Position numbers and translations under genes: made by a program. A stretch of DNA of 64,000 bases from the NCBI GenBank assembly GCA_027924645.1, contig BSBN01000252.1:248001-312000 (forward strand), written 5' to 3'. Below the pieces are notes generated by a model. That model was not told the origin of the DNA, made no database searches, and saw only the letters and a program-made list of their open reading frames with translations. The stretch is from Cunninghamia lanceolata. Lineage: Eukaryota; Streptophyta; Pinopsida; Cupressales; Cupressaceae. Of this stretch, positions 25,201 through 38,329 are shown piece after piece; the first letter of the stretch is position 1, and each line of letters starts with the position of its first letter.

Positions 25201-26394
25201 AAAAGAGATGGATCCTCTACCATGGATTCTACGAGCTGAGTTGTCTCCAAATTTCACAATTCCACCTTCATATTTTTCAAATCTTACAAACTTACTTTTA
25301 TCACTAGTCATATGATGAGAACACCCACTATCAATTACCCATTCATCTTTTTCTATAACCTGAGAAGCCAAGGCATTTTCCACATTTATACAACTAGCAG
25401 ATTTAGTAGGCACTAGATCTTTCTCTTTGATAGCAATAAACACCCAATCACTTTCTGGAGAATCTCCATGATCAGATTCATCATTTGTGACTCCTTCACT
25501 AGATTCTTGGACATAGTAGCATTTCTTCTAAACTCTATGTCTATTAGGGTTTGGCTTTGAACCTCTCTCTGAACACCTTGAGGCAAAATGACCAATGTTG
25601 TTACAAGCAAAACATTTGAAGGGCAACTTTCCTTCATACTTACCGGATCCTCTTGGCAATCTTTTGGCAAAAAGGGCTTCAATTTCATCGAACTCAGTTT
25701 CATCATCTTCAAGATCCTAATCTGTTTGATCTTCTTGAAGAGCTTTCACCTTGATCATATCTTTGCTTTCCATGAATACTGGCTTTAAATGCAGATTTAG
25801 ACTTAGGAAGAGAATCACCAAACTCACTCATTTCAAATGTTGAAAGCTTACCAACCGACTGATCCCTTGTAACAATTCTTCAATGGTAGCAACTTTATGC
25901 TTATATGCCAGAGGTAAAGATCTGAGCACTTTGGCAACAATCTCTGATTCTTCCAATACTCCACCAACATTCCTGATACCGGTCACAAGTTCATTCACTT
26001 TCTGCATATAGGAAATAATGTTTTCATCTCCACTCATTATCAACCTTTCATATTTACCCTTCGGGCTTTGTAGCTTGGCACATTTGACATATTTGTCACC
26101 TTCATACAGATTTTCCAACTTTTTCTAGATTTCATGGGTAGTTTTCAATTCCAGGACATTTGCCAATTCTGTATCAGTCAAGGAACTTAATAATGTTTTT
26201 TTAGATCGAATATTGCATTTAGCTTCCCTGAATTCGTCTAGAGTTGTAGGGCCATTCTTCATAATCTTATACTCTTTCTCAATTATCAACCAAAAGGAAT
26301 CACCCATACATTCCAAATGGAACTGCATGCGTACCTTCCAAAGGGAGTAATTTGTTCCATCAAATCTCAGAATTTCCTTCTTGTAAGTCGACAT
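22229..26394 (-). pseudogene. Sirevirus-like gag-pol polyprotein, broken
   Basis: From ATG at 26394 the frame is kept to about 22680, with many stops but one clear frameshift, near 22650-22690. Domains in order: UBN2 gag (RFDGTNYSLWKVRM); an intact CCHC knuckle CFACNNIGHFASRC (about 25578-25620); protease WVIDSGCSHHMT; integrase WHRRMCH, CRECQLGK, then HTDLCGP, RFDRGGEF and NGVVERKN; RT with [20 protein letters not shown] and FVDDIIFGG; RNase H with DADWAGDVDDRK, AEAEYIAAS and YDNSSAISI, ending in VDIFTKPLP. The first RT catalytic Asp, usual in Y-Q-M-D-V, reads His. Stops include TGG to TAG in gag (26125-26127) and CAG to TAG before NGVVER. No env-like ORF is visible. Confidence 0.92.
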
Positions 26395-26436
26395 CTTGGA
26401 TATCCTCAAGCAGTCAAGCTTCTTTTAGAGGAACTT

Positions 26437-26449
26437 GGCTCTGATACCA
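26437..26449 (-). other. Primer binding site (tRNA-Met type)
   Basis: The - strand reads TGGTATCAGAGCC two bases inside the 5' LTR edge at 26452, the canonical plant copia PBS complementary to initiator tRNA-Met. Confidence 0.93.
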
Positions 26450-26451
26450 AT

Positions 26452-27798
26452 TGTTGGAATTAGGCCAGACAACTGAGAGGGGGGGTGAATCAGTTGTCAC
26501 ACAAAATTAACCTTTTCTCTGTTTAATCTTCTTTCACAACTTACAAACATATTAATGATGTAAACATTAAAGCATGAAATAACAATACATGAGTAGAAAC
26601 ACAATTAACACACTTGACACCAAGATTTTTAACGTGAAAACCTAGTTAAGGGAAAACCATGGTGGGTGTTAACCCACAAGATTCGTACCCTGTTAAAAGT
26701 ACTAAATGCGAAGGCACTTGCCTTTGGGTGCACTACCCAGAGCTCACTACTCAAAAGAGGCTCACTGCCTACAAAATTTATGTTTAATACATAGGGAATT
26801 AACTGAGAAATAGCATCTTTCTCATGCTTGATTCAGTCTCATTAAATGCTCACAAAACTTCTGCTCTTCTCCCAAATACTTCTTCACTATCACTTCATCC
26901 TTTATTGTTCTTGTTCCTCTACTCCTCTTCTCTACTCTGCTTCTGATCCTTTCTCATGATTTTATTATTTCCACACAAGGATGATTTTCCACAACTCATC
27001 AACAATTATTTATACACTTCACTAACCTTGGAATGAACATCAAGGTCGGCTTGACTTAATGCAGATCACTATACTATCGACCAAACATAGCTGAGACTTG
27101 AATCTTCTTCCAACAACGCGCCACACTCTAGATAATTGCTCTTAGATCATCTGCAACACGCTTGAATCATCTAATCGGCCAAGACTGGGAAGAACAACAA
27201 CACCAATAAAGAAATCTTCACCAATGAGCTCAATCTTCAATGCGGACCTCCAACATGGCAGTCACACAATCTAGAGACCTCCACAAGAACATTAAATTCA
27301 ACAAAAACATCTGCACTCCTCCAAATCATTAGAATCATTTGCATCTTTATCTGGAACCTCAAGAACATTGTCTGCCATGACTGTCACACTAGAAAGATTG
27401 CTTGCAGACCTCCAAACCACAAACCACTTGAGTTGATGATACACACTGACTTCCCAAACATGCCTCTAGATCCGCAGATCATAATATTTTAATGCAGAGT
27501 AATCCGGACCAATTTACTATCACTATGTCTCTTCTGAACACAGCAAAACCCAATTCTACTCAGATGGCCATAGCTTCTTCAAATCTTTATGCGGACCTCT
27601 CAAAACTTAACTGGAGCTACTTCAGACAATCCTCTACACAACCATATGGTCCGCATACATTGATCTTCATTAATTTTCTCAATATCCTTAACATTCCAGT
27701 CTTCTAAACAGGCAACAAAATAGGATACAGTTGACACTAATGGCAACAAGGATATGTTGACATCAATGACAACACCGATTAGGCACATATTTGCAACA
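26452..27798 (-). repeat. 5' LTR of Sirevirus-like element
   Basis: 1347 bp, with the same TGTTG...CAACA ends as 20642-21961. It is 27 bp longer because of a local duplication near 27716-27742 at the repeated gcaacaa motif. Many single-base differences from its partner indicate an old insertion. Confidence 0.93.
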
Positions 27799-28366
27799 TA
27801 TAATAGAGTCAAGTCTTTGATTTTCTCTGAAAGTAATAAATAAGGATATGTGGATCTAGGAATATATGCACAATGACAAATGAGTTCCTTTCTAAGAAGT
27901 TTCAAATGGTTTGGTGGTCTGCAATGCAATATTCTAAGTTGTGATGTGTTACAATATGCCCGGAATGTCATGTTCTCATCAGTTTTGTATGTTTCTTGTT
28001 TTACGGATGCATAGAATGATCAAATACTTCAAGTGAATTATGTATAGATAGTTTTGAGAAGATACATGATTGAAATCTTGGTCTGCATAGTGTTTTTGGC
28101 TTCCCCCCGGTGATGTGAAGATGGACAATTAACAGTGGTAGTGATGGTTGAGATGACAACTTGGTTTCCCTCATGTGTGGAGGTTCCTGGTCAATGGTTT
28201 TGATATTGAAGGAGGTGTTATGATGCAATTAACTTTTTGTGCTATGTGAAGTGATCCACAACTCAAGATGTGTTTGTTCCAATCCAACCCATACAAAATT
28301 ACACATTTCATCTTAAAGTCCTTTACTGGTGCCGACCTAATTGAGGTCTTAAGTGGTTGTGGAGGA

Positions 28367-28374
28367 TATAAATA
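28367..28374 (+). promoter_or_regulatory. TATA box of the outer LTR
   Basis: tataaata in a ggaggatataaatagaag context lies about 520 bp before the LTR end at 28897. This is a plausible position for the U3/R promoter of this LTR family. It directs no visible gene now. Confidence 0.45.
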
Positions 28375-28897
28375 GAAGAACAAATTTATTTGTGAGAAAA
28401 AAAGGTATGAGAATGTGATAAAGCAGAATGAGAAGTATGAAGTGTGCAGAATCAGTATGATGGAGTAATTGTGCAGAAAAGAGGACTACAATATCAACAT
28501 GAGATAGATGCCTATTTCATAGTAGTTCATAGTTTTGTTTATCATCATAATTAGATTTGTAGCAGTGAGCTTTCTTCAAGGAGTAGTAGCTTCTTTGGGT
28601 TGTAGCCCTAAAACAAAGTCAACAAGGAGTTGTAGCTTCCTTGGGTTGCAGCCCTAAAATAATGTTGTAAACTTTTATATAGCAGTGAATATTATTTTGT
28701 GAGTTAACACTCACCGTGGTTTTTCCCAGTTTTGGGTTTTCCACGTAAAAATCTTGGTGTCATTGTGTTGATGAATGTGTTGCATGTTTTACTTTCTATT
28801 CTCTAAGTAAATGAATATGATCTATAAATGAAGTATTTAAGTTTTAGTATTTGTTGATTCACCCCCCCCCCCTCTCAGCATCTCTGTGTGTTCAACA

Positions 28898-30099
28898 AGA
28901 AGATGAACAAGGAAATTTGAATTAGGTTGTTATGATTTGGCTAGATTAGATCCATGAATGTGGAAATGAACCAAATTAAATACATGGGTGTAAAAATAAA
29001 AAATTGTACATAGACATGATCCAAAACTTGTGAATCTGATCTAGTAGATATGATTTGCTCACCTTGATTTATAATATGTAAATGTGTGTAAAGATAGGTG
29101 GTATTTAGGAACGCCTTTAGAGGATATGTTGAATCATGAGGATGAAGTTACCCTAAATTAGACCTCCAACGAACTAACTTTATAACTTTGAGAAAAAGAT
29201 TGAAAATACCAAGCAAGCATGCAATGGACCTAATATGATGTGATTCTTTAATAATATTTCTTGAAAACTCTCATAAATACTCTTCATTAATCTTTTTTCT
29301 TGTAAAATATGGATTTAAAACAATGCATTTGCAATTGCATTTAAAGTCCCAGAATTTCCATGTCATGTTGTATGTTAGTTTTCAAATTTTCACATTCTGA
29401 AATGTCTTTCAAAATTATATAGAATTGTTACAACACTTGAAGAAGTTGTTAGGATTAACCCATCAAATCTCAAGTCCATCATTTAAAGTGATTTATAAGT
29501 CATAAAGTGGTTTAAATGTTTGATTTTGTAGTGACATTTAATTTTAATATTCAAATTTTTATTTTTTAAATTAACAAATCACTTCAATTATTTTTGGTTT
29601 TGATTATGATAAGCAACAAACAAGGGTGCTAATCCTATAACAAAAAGCCACTCGGGTAGAGAGTCAGGCCACAAACAGGCCACCGACAGTAGACAAACAA
29701 CACACTGCAAATTGAAAATCATTAACGACTTTAATTATTTTTGTTGTATTCATAATTATTCATTATTTAAAGTTTGAGTTCTAAAATTTTTAATTCAATA
29801 TTTGAAAATTTAAACCTTAAATTAATCAAAGTATTTTAATTTAATACCTATATATTCTAATGTTTGTTGGTTTTCATCTTATGTAACTCAAATGCTAGAA
29901 TGCAACAAAGAATTTCCAAAGCCCAGAATGCACCATGCAGCGAATTACAAAATGCAAAAGAACTCAAATCTTAAAATTGCACCTCATGCAAACCTAGCTT
30001 CAACCTTAGATTACATGTTGCAAAAAAAATTCTGAATCCTAAAATTGCACCTCATGCAAGCTGGACTTCAATCCCAATTTGCACATTATAACCTTTTTT
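28898..30099. other. Unassigned AT-rich DNA
   Basis: No coding region, LTR ends or RNA gene found. It is flanked on the left by the solo LTR and on the right by the PPR pseudogene. Confidence 0.4.
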
Positions 30100-30880
30100 A
30101 CATAATGTTTTGGTGCAGCTGAAGCCTGGAATGCCAGGGCACCCTGTGGAGCGAATTGAAACACCGCTGATGTACATATATGCAAGGGGTGTATCATACG
30201 ATGCAACTTCTTCCAACATTCTCCAGGCCTATGTTCCAAGATGGGAGTTGTTTTGCCTAGATTATGGGCAGATTTTATCAGATATTATCATTGGAAATGC
30301 TCTAATAAAAGTGTATGGATTGAGGGAAAATAGAGAAGCATGAACAAGGTGAGTGCATTGTTTGACATGTGATCTATTAAATGCCATGTAGGCTGCCATA
30401 TGCATATGCAAAAGTGAAACCAGATATCACAATCTTTGTGAGGATCCTTTATGCTGGTGCCAAAAGGGGAACTCTAGATTGGAATATGGACACCCATTAA
30501 CACATAGTGGGGGAGGGATTTTGGTCAGATGTTATGATTGCACGGCAGACATACAGATCCAGCGTGTAACTTTTTAACAATATTCCTAGAAGAAATGTGG
30601 TCTCATGTGGATGCAGATAATTCACTTAAACTATTTGATAGAATTCTTGGAAGAAATGTGGTTTCATGTAATGCTCTGGAGACATCTAGATAATGTTGAA
30701 ATCAAAAACCTTTACCAATGTCCTTTATGCCTATGACCAAAATGCAAGACATGGGTGTGAAATGTGGAACCATAGATGTGGTCTCGTGAAATGTTTGACA
30801 AAATTACCTCAAAGAAATCTAATCTGATAGAATGCAATGATTGTTGGATACACACAAAATAGATCCATTTGCATACTTGA
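30100..30880 (+). pseudogene. PPR (pentatricopeptide repeat) pseudogene fragment
   Basis: Across shifting frames the segment reads DIIIGNALIKVYG, KPDITIFVRILYAGAKRGTL, GEGFWSDVMIA, LFNNIPRRNVVSC, LFDRILGRNVVSC, TFTNVLYAYDQNARHG and NAMIVGYTQN. These are successive pieces of PLS-class PPR repeats, where D-V-x-[IV]-x-N-A-L-I-x-M-Y-[AG], L-F-D-x-[MI]-x-x-R-N-V-V-S-W and N-A-M-I-x-G-Y are standard. About three repeat units are present, with stops and frameshifts, so it is not functional. PPR proteins bind organellar RNA in editing or processing. No intron is apparent. It is the only host-gene-like sequence in the window. Confidence 0.72.
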
Positions 30881-33800
30881 TCGTTTGAAGGCTATCATTC
30901 AGAGGGAGTGGCAAAGAGTATGATCAAAGGGTTGAAAGTCATTTTGATGGTCCCACTTCCTTTATTGTAGATGAAGAAATGGAATTCAAAGAGTTTACTC
31001 ATAGACTTGATGCATACATAAAGGTGTATTATATTGCACCACTTATAAAGCTACGACCTATCTTTTATTTGGAGGATTAAGAAAGTGACAACTAGATGAG
31101 GTTGAGGTTGGATTAAGAGTAGACATCAATGTTTTGCTATTGGGCTATTCATCTACAACTAAGTCTCAATTCTTTAAATTTGTTGAGAAGATAATTTCAA
31201 TAGTTATCTATACAACTAAGTCTCAATTCTTTAAATTTGTTGAGAAGACAATTTCAATAGTTATCCACACTTCTGGATAGAGAAGATCAAGCAATTTATA
31301 GATATTTAGGCAAATTAGAAAGAATGAAAGGGAGGTAATTTTTAAATGGAATGTGTTGTTTTATTTATACTTTACAATTTCAAGTGCAATAAGACTGTAG
31401 GTGAACTTTTTCTCACCTATTTAGGAAATACGTTAGCAACTGGCATGAAGCTTATAGATGGCCTAAAAATTGGAAAGAGGTTGAAGTTTGCTATAGATGA
31501 TGGTGCTATGATGGGTTGAGGAGATATGATTATGGGAAGAAGCTGTAGAAACCTCAAAATCAAAAGTTATGTAGGTCAGTTGGAGTGAGATGGAGATTTC
31601 CTTCATTAATGTTTAACATTTAAAAAATCCAATGGCAAAAGCTCACTCTCAAAGAAACTATCTATGCAGTCCTTGCAATGTATGGAGAGGCAAGCAGAAT
31701 AATTTTGAAGGGAATGATAGAATTTTTTATGTTGGAATTGTAAGGGATGAAAGCCATGTGGGAGAGGCTTGGTTGTTGGTTTGATGGAGGAGCGACTTGA
31801 AAATGCAAATTTTTTTGAAGATGGAAATTTGGCATATACTTTGAACAAAGAGGTAAATAATAGGGATGAGAATACTTAAAGGAAGAAATAGAATGTGAAG
31901 GCAAAGCTAAAATGGAGCTTCACATTCCATTGTATTTTATCATTTTGTGATTTTGGAGGGAATCAGTGATTGTTTGTCCCATCCAAATGTGCACATTTAT
32001 ACTCATGTAAAACTCATTGTAATGCATTAGAAAATTGTTGAGGGATTGGGAAACTCGTCCCAAATACAAAATATTAGATTATGCTCCAATTTTATAGAGT
32101 TTGGAGTTTTAATGGTGTTTTCCAAACTCTAAATTTGTTTCCTTTCTACATTATTTCTACACATTTAATTTAGTAAATGTTAATGTCATCTTTAAACGTG
32201 TTTAAACCACTAATGCTTTCTTGATGGTGAGGTGTCTGACAAATATTGGTTTCACGTTGAATTCATCCATTTGTAAAATGATGTGTAGGATGATTAGAGA
32301 CAAGTTTATATTTATTTATTTTTTCCTATTTACCTTTTCCTTCTCCCCTCTCCTTTTTCTTTTTTTAACATTGATGTTAAATTAGTTCAATTCTAAGTTT
32401 TAATAATAAATTTTAGTCACACATGGCATAAATTTGAGATGACTTCATGACTCCCAAATGGTAAAATCTTGCAATTTTAATACATTTATCGCTTCCTAAT
32501 ATTTAGAACTAAATTCTTTTAAAATGGAACAAATTCTAAATGAATGACCTTTTGAATTCCATGTTATAACATTCTAATTTTAAAGGGCATATTGTTATTT
32601 TAGATTTCAATCACTTTCAATGCAAATTAATGTCAAGAATCACTTTTGTAAGTCAAATAAGCTAAAAGTAAAATCATCAACTCTTTTCAAAGTGAAGTAG
32701 TAGGTTTACTCTAGGTAATATTAATTTAATTTCACTAAGTAAGCCTCTTTTTCAAGTGAATTATTCCTAATATTCATTATAGCCCCTTGAATGAACCAAC
32801 CAAAGTGCTCTCCAATTGAGAGATTCTGGTAAACTTCATAAAACAATTAATGAAGACTCTTAAGGCTAGGCACCTTCCAAGTAGGGAAACCTTTGTCATT
32901 CCAACCTATAATGCTTCACAACTAACAAGAAAGTTGGTGTGTCAAAACCTGCATCATTAATTTTCAACACACGTGACATAAATATTGTACCAAAATCTAG
33001 TTTTTCCTTTCAAGGACTTGATTGTTTTTAGTTGTCATTGTTACATGTTTGTGGTGAATTGTTATCCAAAATGGTCTTATCCTTGTGGAAAATCTTTTGT
33101 TGGGAAAGTTCATTTTTGGTCTTGATTATATATTATGTTATGAAGCTAAGAAAAGTCCTAGAGACATAAACTCAACTCTATAAACTTAGACTACATGCTA
33201 GTTTTTTGAACCTTTGAATTTAAATGTTTTTAATTTTTCTTACTGGCATTCATGTGGTGGGAAGGTGGCTTTTAATATGGGGATAATACTCTTGGATTTA
33301 CTATTTTGGAAATGATCCATTAAAATGTTATAGAAAACTAGATTGTGCTTTTGCAAAGTTCATTGCCCTATGGTTTTTATTTCTAGAAAGGTTAACTTTC
33401 TTTCAAAGATTAGGATTAGGATTTGCTTGGTTTTCTTGGGTAGTTGAAGATTTTTGTTTCTTGGGAGGTATTTTCTAAAAAAAATTAATTTTAGTATGGT
33501 GTGGAAGCATGGGGTCAAGGGATGTTGGATTATGGAGTCTCGTTTCATGGCTATTATGGAAGAGTATAGAATGGGAGAATGTTATGAGGAAATTTGATAG
33601 TAATAATAGGAAACATTTAGTCATTTGGAGGACTATGTTTTATATGTTTAATTATTGTGAGGAGATAATGGCTATTAGCTAGTTTATGGGTGATTCTCCG
33701 TTCAAGGTTATCTAGTGTTGGGGTTTAGAGATAGTGGGAAGGACTATGGAAAAGGGCCTAGTAGGAGTCATTTGTCATTCATTAATGTTGAAGCCTTTAT

Positions 33801-34747
33801 AGTAATCTTTACGTTTATCACTTTCTCTTTGGATTTTAGTCTTTTCAAGGTGTATAAAGGAGTATGGCACATGGATTCTTCAGTATGTATTTAAGTTATC
33901 CTTTCATTGCTTATTAATACTCTTTAAGTGTTGATATTAATCCACTTTGGGGGTGTATCATTAATCTTTTTATGTGATACTCATGGCATTTTGTGTTTTA
34001 AGGTTTTGTCTATTGTTGTGTCTTTTGTCTTCTTTATGTGGTGCTCAATATTGACTCTTGACCACTATGGGTATGGTTTTTATTCATGCCACTATGGATA
34101 GAGAGAGTAATTTCATCAAGGAACAACTATTGGAATACCATGGTTTCTTTGAGTTGAAAGATGAGTTTACAAGGATTTTTATTTATGATGATGTGCTCAC
34201 TATGTAGGCAATGATTTGACTTGGCCTTTGACATTTGTAAGGTATTTGGCAAACATTCCAAGTAATGTGTGTTGCAAAACCTAAGAGAATCCTAGGTGGA
34301 GTCCAAGGAAAGGTTTATCTTGCACCCTTAACTCTCATAAAGTTTATCAGCTATGGTAGTTAACCAGTAATGGAAGCACAAATACAATTGTTAGGGACTA
34401 TATCTCTATTTGTTTATATAGTTTATATGTTGAACCACCAAGCATTTAGGGTTTATACATAAAGGGTGAGGGTTTTAATTCTTTAGATAAACTTATGGTT
34501 GTGTTGGAATAACCTTATAATTATCTTGGCTCTATAATGGTTGCAAGTGTCTTCTATAATAGTGGTCAAGTATCAAATTTTGCTTGGTTAAGGTGTCACA
34601 ACTTCTGTATCTTTTAGGGCTTGATTTATCCTTGTAACAATGGTATAAATTTATTTAATTAAAAAATTATATCATGCTTTCTTATTCAAGTAAATTCTAT
34701 AAGGATATGACATCTAGGTTGGTCTCATGACATTGCAAGTAAAATGT
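30881..34747. other. Unassigned AT-rich DNA
   Basis: No family recognised on either strand. Apart from a 57-bp tandem duplication at 31154 there is no internal structure that I can see. Open stretches at 31606-31904 (-) and 33360-33548 (-) lack known motifs. Confidence 0.4.
31154..31267. repeat. 57-bp tandem duplication
   Basis: Two adjacent copies beginning tacaactaagtctcaattc at 31154 and 31211, nearly identical. A recent local duplication with no evident function. Confidence 0.9.
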
Positions 34748-35552
34748 TGATGCAGGAGCATCCCTGATTCAAGAGTAATCTTTCATCAACCAAAAACATT
34801 TGCATTTACATTTCAGTTCTTTCATTTCCTAGTTCAATCAGAAGTAGCTCGGCTTGTGGTCTGGTTTTAGCATTTCACACCTTACAGATCTAGACTTAGC
34901 ATCTCAATTCATTCATCTACATCATACCAAGAATTCAGAGCATTTGGATTAGTTACCGAAAAGTTATCGCTATCAGAAGATCCTCTATTTTCTCAGTGCA
35001 GAGTTCTCTAACAGTCATGAGTAATCAGTTGAAGGAGAAGGATTGGGAGCATTGGCTGACTTGCGGATCCTTTTCATTCATTCTACATGTTCCTTGGTTT
35101 GTGGCTGACCTTCCTCATAGGTCCGCACTTCATTGTATCCATTGGAGAAGTATTTTCAATCCGATAGGTCCGACCTATCCAAGAACACATGTTACACCTC
35201 TTCATTAGGATTTCGGATCTCTTGTGGCCTACGTGGAGGAATCTATTGGTCTGGAAATGATATATATTGATGTAATAGATCCTTAGGAAAGCATCTATTC
35301 ACATTAGAAAGATCTATAGTTTAGTTTTGTGCAAAAGAGCTTCAAAGCTTTATCTTGCGCATGTATGTAATCAGGCCTGTGAGCCAAGTTGTAAGCCTGC
35401 ACGTTGCCGGCTAGATTATGTTTGGATTCATTGATATACTAAATGACTAAATCTGCATTTGTTCTATATTCTTGTGTTGTTTCTGTTGTGTTTACTCTTG
35501 TTGCACGGTCCGGACAGTTCATTCTGTGAACCCTCCTACCATGACTGCATCA
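34748..35552 (+). mobile_element. Solo LTR, TGATGCAGGA family
   Basis: 805 bp starting TGATGCAGGAGCATCC and ending ATGACTGCATCA. The flanks AATGT (34743-34747) and ATTGT (35553-35557) agree at 4 of 5 positions. The ends TGATGCA/TGCATCA are inverted repeats as expected for LTRs. A TATA-like gatatatattg lies near 35260. Its first 16 bases recur in inverted form at the right end of the LTR at 57488-58355. No internal domain is attached. The open stretch 34996-35208 is not a recognisable gene. Confidence 0.7.
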
Positions 35553-38329
35553 ATTGTAAACAATTTTGTAGAGTTAAGTTTGAAGGTGTTCTATGTGTAT
35601 TAGTTGATGTTTACATATCTTGTTTATTCCATTTAAAATTAACCTAAATGATGAATTCCATTACAACTATTAAAAATTATGGTAGTATCCTTATATGGTC
35701 ATAAACTTTTATTGTCATATGTAACATTACTGAAAAATCTAGAAGTGAAAATTGAGGTTGTTTAGTCTTTAGCAAAAGATTATTTGTAGGACATTACAAT
35801 TAAAATGTAGAGGTCTAAAAGAGACCCAATGGGGCACATTGGGTGAAATGCATTTTAACTTGAATCATTATCAATCAAAGTTTCTTAGTGTTATTTTTTG
35901 TGCATGCAAGCTATTTCTAAGAAATTATATTGTATGGTTTAAGGTTTCTTAGGAATGTTGATAATGTCATATACGTTTTAGATAATATTGCAAGGAAACT
36001 TCTAAGGGAATAAAAAGTTAAGAAGTTTTGTTACCTTCTATATGTTGATTAGGTGATGGCATAGTACTATTATATTCATCTATCATCCATGTTTGACTAA
36101 CATATAGTCTATAATCTCTAATAACTTTAGTTATCATCTTTGTTTGATCAACATATGAATATAGGGTTGTTGAAAGTTATCATAGGGGTTCACAATGATC
36201 TTGAGTTTTCATAGGTCTTGATAAACTATGGAATGCATAATTAACTTATTGTAACAATGAGTATAGACTACTACTTGAGGGGATCAATATATCCTAGTGT
36301 AGTAGACATAAGTATTGTATAGTTGGAATACACTACCTGCATCTTGTATTAGGACTTAAGTGGTTATTAAATTCTCTTATATGTGTCAAATGAATTAAGA
36401 GGGAAAGATAAATTCTAGGATAAGGGGATAATTAGTACACATTGTTGGTTTGTTACTTAACATGAATATCCTTTATTTGGTTATAAAAGGAAATTTGATA
36501 TCAATCTTAAAATTGTTATAAACATATATTGGAATTATGTTCATCTAACCTATAAACATAGGTAGTGTAACATGGTATAAAAAGATAAAGTAAGTATCTA
36601 AATGTAGATTTGGCTCATGTATATCTAAAGGTAACTTAATTTGAAATTCTATCTTGTGATGTTGTATAGTCAATATATAGTTGTAAAATTGAAATGGAAA
36701 TTAAACTATCTTACGCTCAAATAGATTTTGATAGAAAAATCATAAAGGAATATTGATAAAAGGTCAACCATAAATAAATCTAAACTATACCTCCAAAGAA
36801 ATTTTTGTATTGAAGGTTATCTTTTGGATGCCAAATGTTCAGGTCTAACTTTAGTACGGATAATGTATGGCCAATCATATCTCCTTAATGGATTCATTTT
36901 AATTTTAGGAAGTTACAAACTATTCCATGGGTATAGAGATCACTTAATAAATTAAAATAAATAGTAATCTCTTTCATAGTAGTAGAACTATAGGGCCAAA
37001 TCCTTGAAAACATGTAGCTCTAAGGGTAGAAGTAAAAAAGATAGCACCAATCTCTCTTAGTCATCCTTAGTTGTATGCTATAATTCTAAAGGGTGAGAAT
37101 TTGGTGGGTAAGTTGCTTAAATGAAGTGCATGAGGGTTCAGTTGGAGTTAGCTTTACTCATCCAACCTACCCATAGGTTTAATGAATAGCTTTACTCACC
37201 CAAGCTAGAATGTTTCCTTTAGATTAAAACATTATCGATATAGGCTAAGACTCTTAATTCATAAAATAAATCATGCTTTAAATTTGTTGTGAACAAATTA
37301 TTATGATTAACAAAGGCCAATGATAGTACATGTGACAAGTGTAGTAGGATGATATGACATCATTTAGGACTTGTTAGATCATGTTAGAGTGAGACACACT
37401 ACTTAAGAAAGCCTATGAGAGTGTGACACTCTATTTAAATAAGCCTAAAGGAGTGAGGCACTCTATTATATTGGATATATGTAAGATTGAGACAATCTAT
37501 GTAGTGAATGTGTAAAAGAATTTGATACTCTATTCATTATCTATATTCTTTGATGGACATGTGATTTTACATTAGAATTTAGTTCCTTTTAAAAATTGTT
37601 TGATTTTTGGGTCATTACAAGATCATGGTATTTGGTGTACCCAAAGTACACAAGGTCATGTATATTGATTATGATAGTAATAGCAGTGGATGGTCAATAA
37701 AGTCACTTGTATAGAGGTTTGGTTCATTATTTTAAGGAGATGGAGGGACATAGGATATTTCTGCATGGGGGAGATGCATGCCCACACATTTATACCATGA
37801 TTTACATATATTTATCTTAAGAGAAGGGCATAACATGATGGTCATGACATAGTTCCACACATGGGCTTTTGATCACATAAAAATTATTCACCATTATGGA
37901 TTCTATTATCAATCAAGGTGGTTGACCCATAATTGTATGCATGGGGCACTAGCTAAGTCTAGTTGTAGATATGGGCCTTGGTTGATTAGAGAGTTTTGTA
38001 ATGATTTACATGAGACCACAATTATTTGTTAACCATATAGGTAGATGTTTAGGTGGAAAAATGATGAAAAATAGTTGTATTATATCATGAGGAGCCACTG
38101 ATATAGGGGTTTCTACATTATAGTCTTTGATTGATTTCATTTTAAGTGTTTGATTTTATGGTTTAATAGAGTGTAAGGGTTACCACCACCATGAACCCTA
38201 TGTAATTACATAGATATGAGTGTGCCATGAGACAATTAGGTGAGGAGGCTTGATTCTATAGAGAAGTCAATTATAGATCATTATGAGGAAGATGAGTCCA
38301 TTCCCATCATGGATATAGATGATGCCGGT
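35553..38329. other. Unassigned DNA, possibly a decayed transposon frame near the right end
   Basis: Mostly AT-rich with no recognisable family. At 37388-37530 an imperfect repeat of about 45 bp built on gtgagacactctat occurs three to four times. In the last 500 bp a broken + strand frame is traceable (for example DNxVRRLDSIEKSIIDHYEE). It seems to continue beyond the LARD insertion at 56608 into a Gly-rich stretch. I cannot name the family. Confidence 0.3.

Larger units (their letters stand above)
20642..27798 (-). mobile_element. Complete Sirevirus-like Ty1/copia element
   Basis: 7157 bp on the - strand. LTRs 26452-27798 (5') and 20642-21961 (3') share TGTTG...CAACA ends. The PBS is at 26437-26449 and an array of polypurine tracts lies before the 3' LTR. 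The flanks are TATAC and TATAA (4 of 5), an eroded target duplication. The gag-pol domain order is protease-integrase-RT-RNase H. Repeated PPTs and the [16 protein letters not shown] and GLWYPKDN residues point to the Sirevirus lineage (inference). It inserted into the LTR at 19729-28897. Confidence 0.93.
19729..28897 (+). mobile_element. Solo LTR split by a nested copia element
   Basis: The LTR starts TGTTGGCAATATG (19729) and ends CTCTGTGTGTTCAACA (28897), flanked by GGAAG and AGAAG (4 of 5 match). The first part is 19729-20641 and the second 27799-28897, about 2.0 kb in total, separated by the Sirevirus-like element. The second part contains a TATA box, the cttgggttg-cagccctaaa repeats and a gattcaccccccccccc tract 40 bp from the end. 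It is the same family as 15522-17692, in the opposite orientation. No internal region is attached on either side. Confidence 0.8.

Noticed and set aside
27600..27971. 123-codon - strand frame
   Set aside because: It spans the end of the Sirevirus LTR and flanking LTR sequence, so it is not a gene.
37740..38329. Possible plant mobile domain or transposase frame
   Set aside because: Only a faint reading without a diagnostic motif; kept as unassigned.
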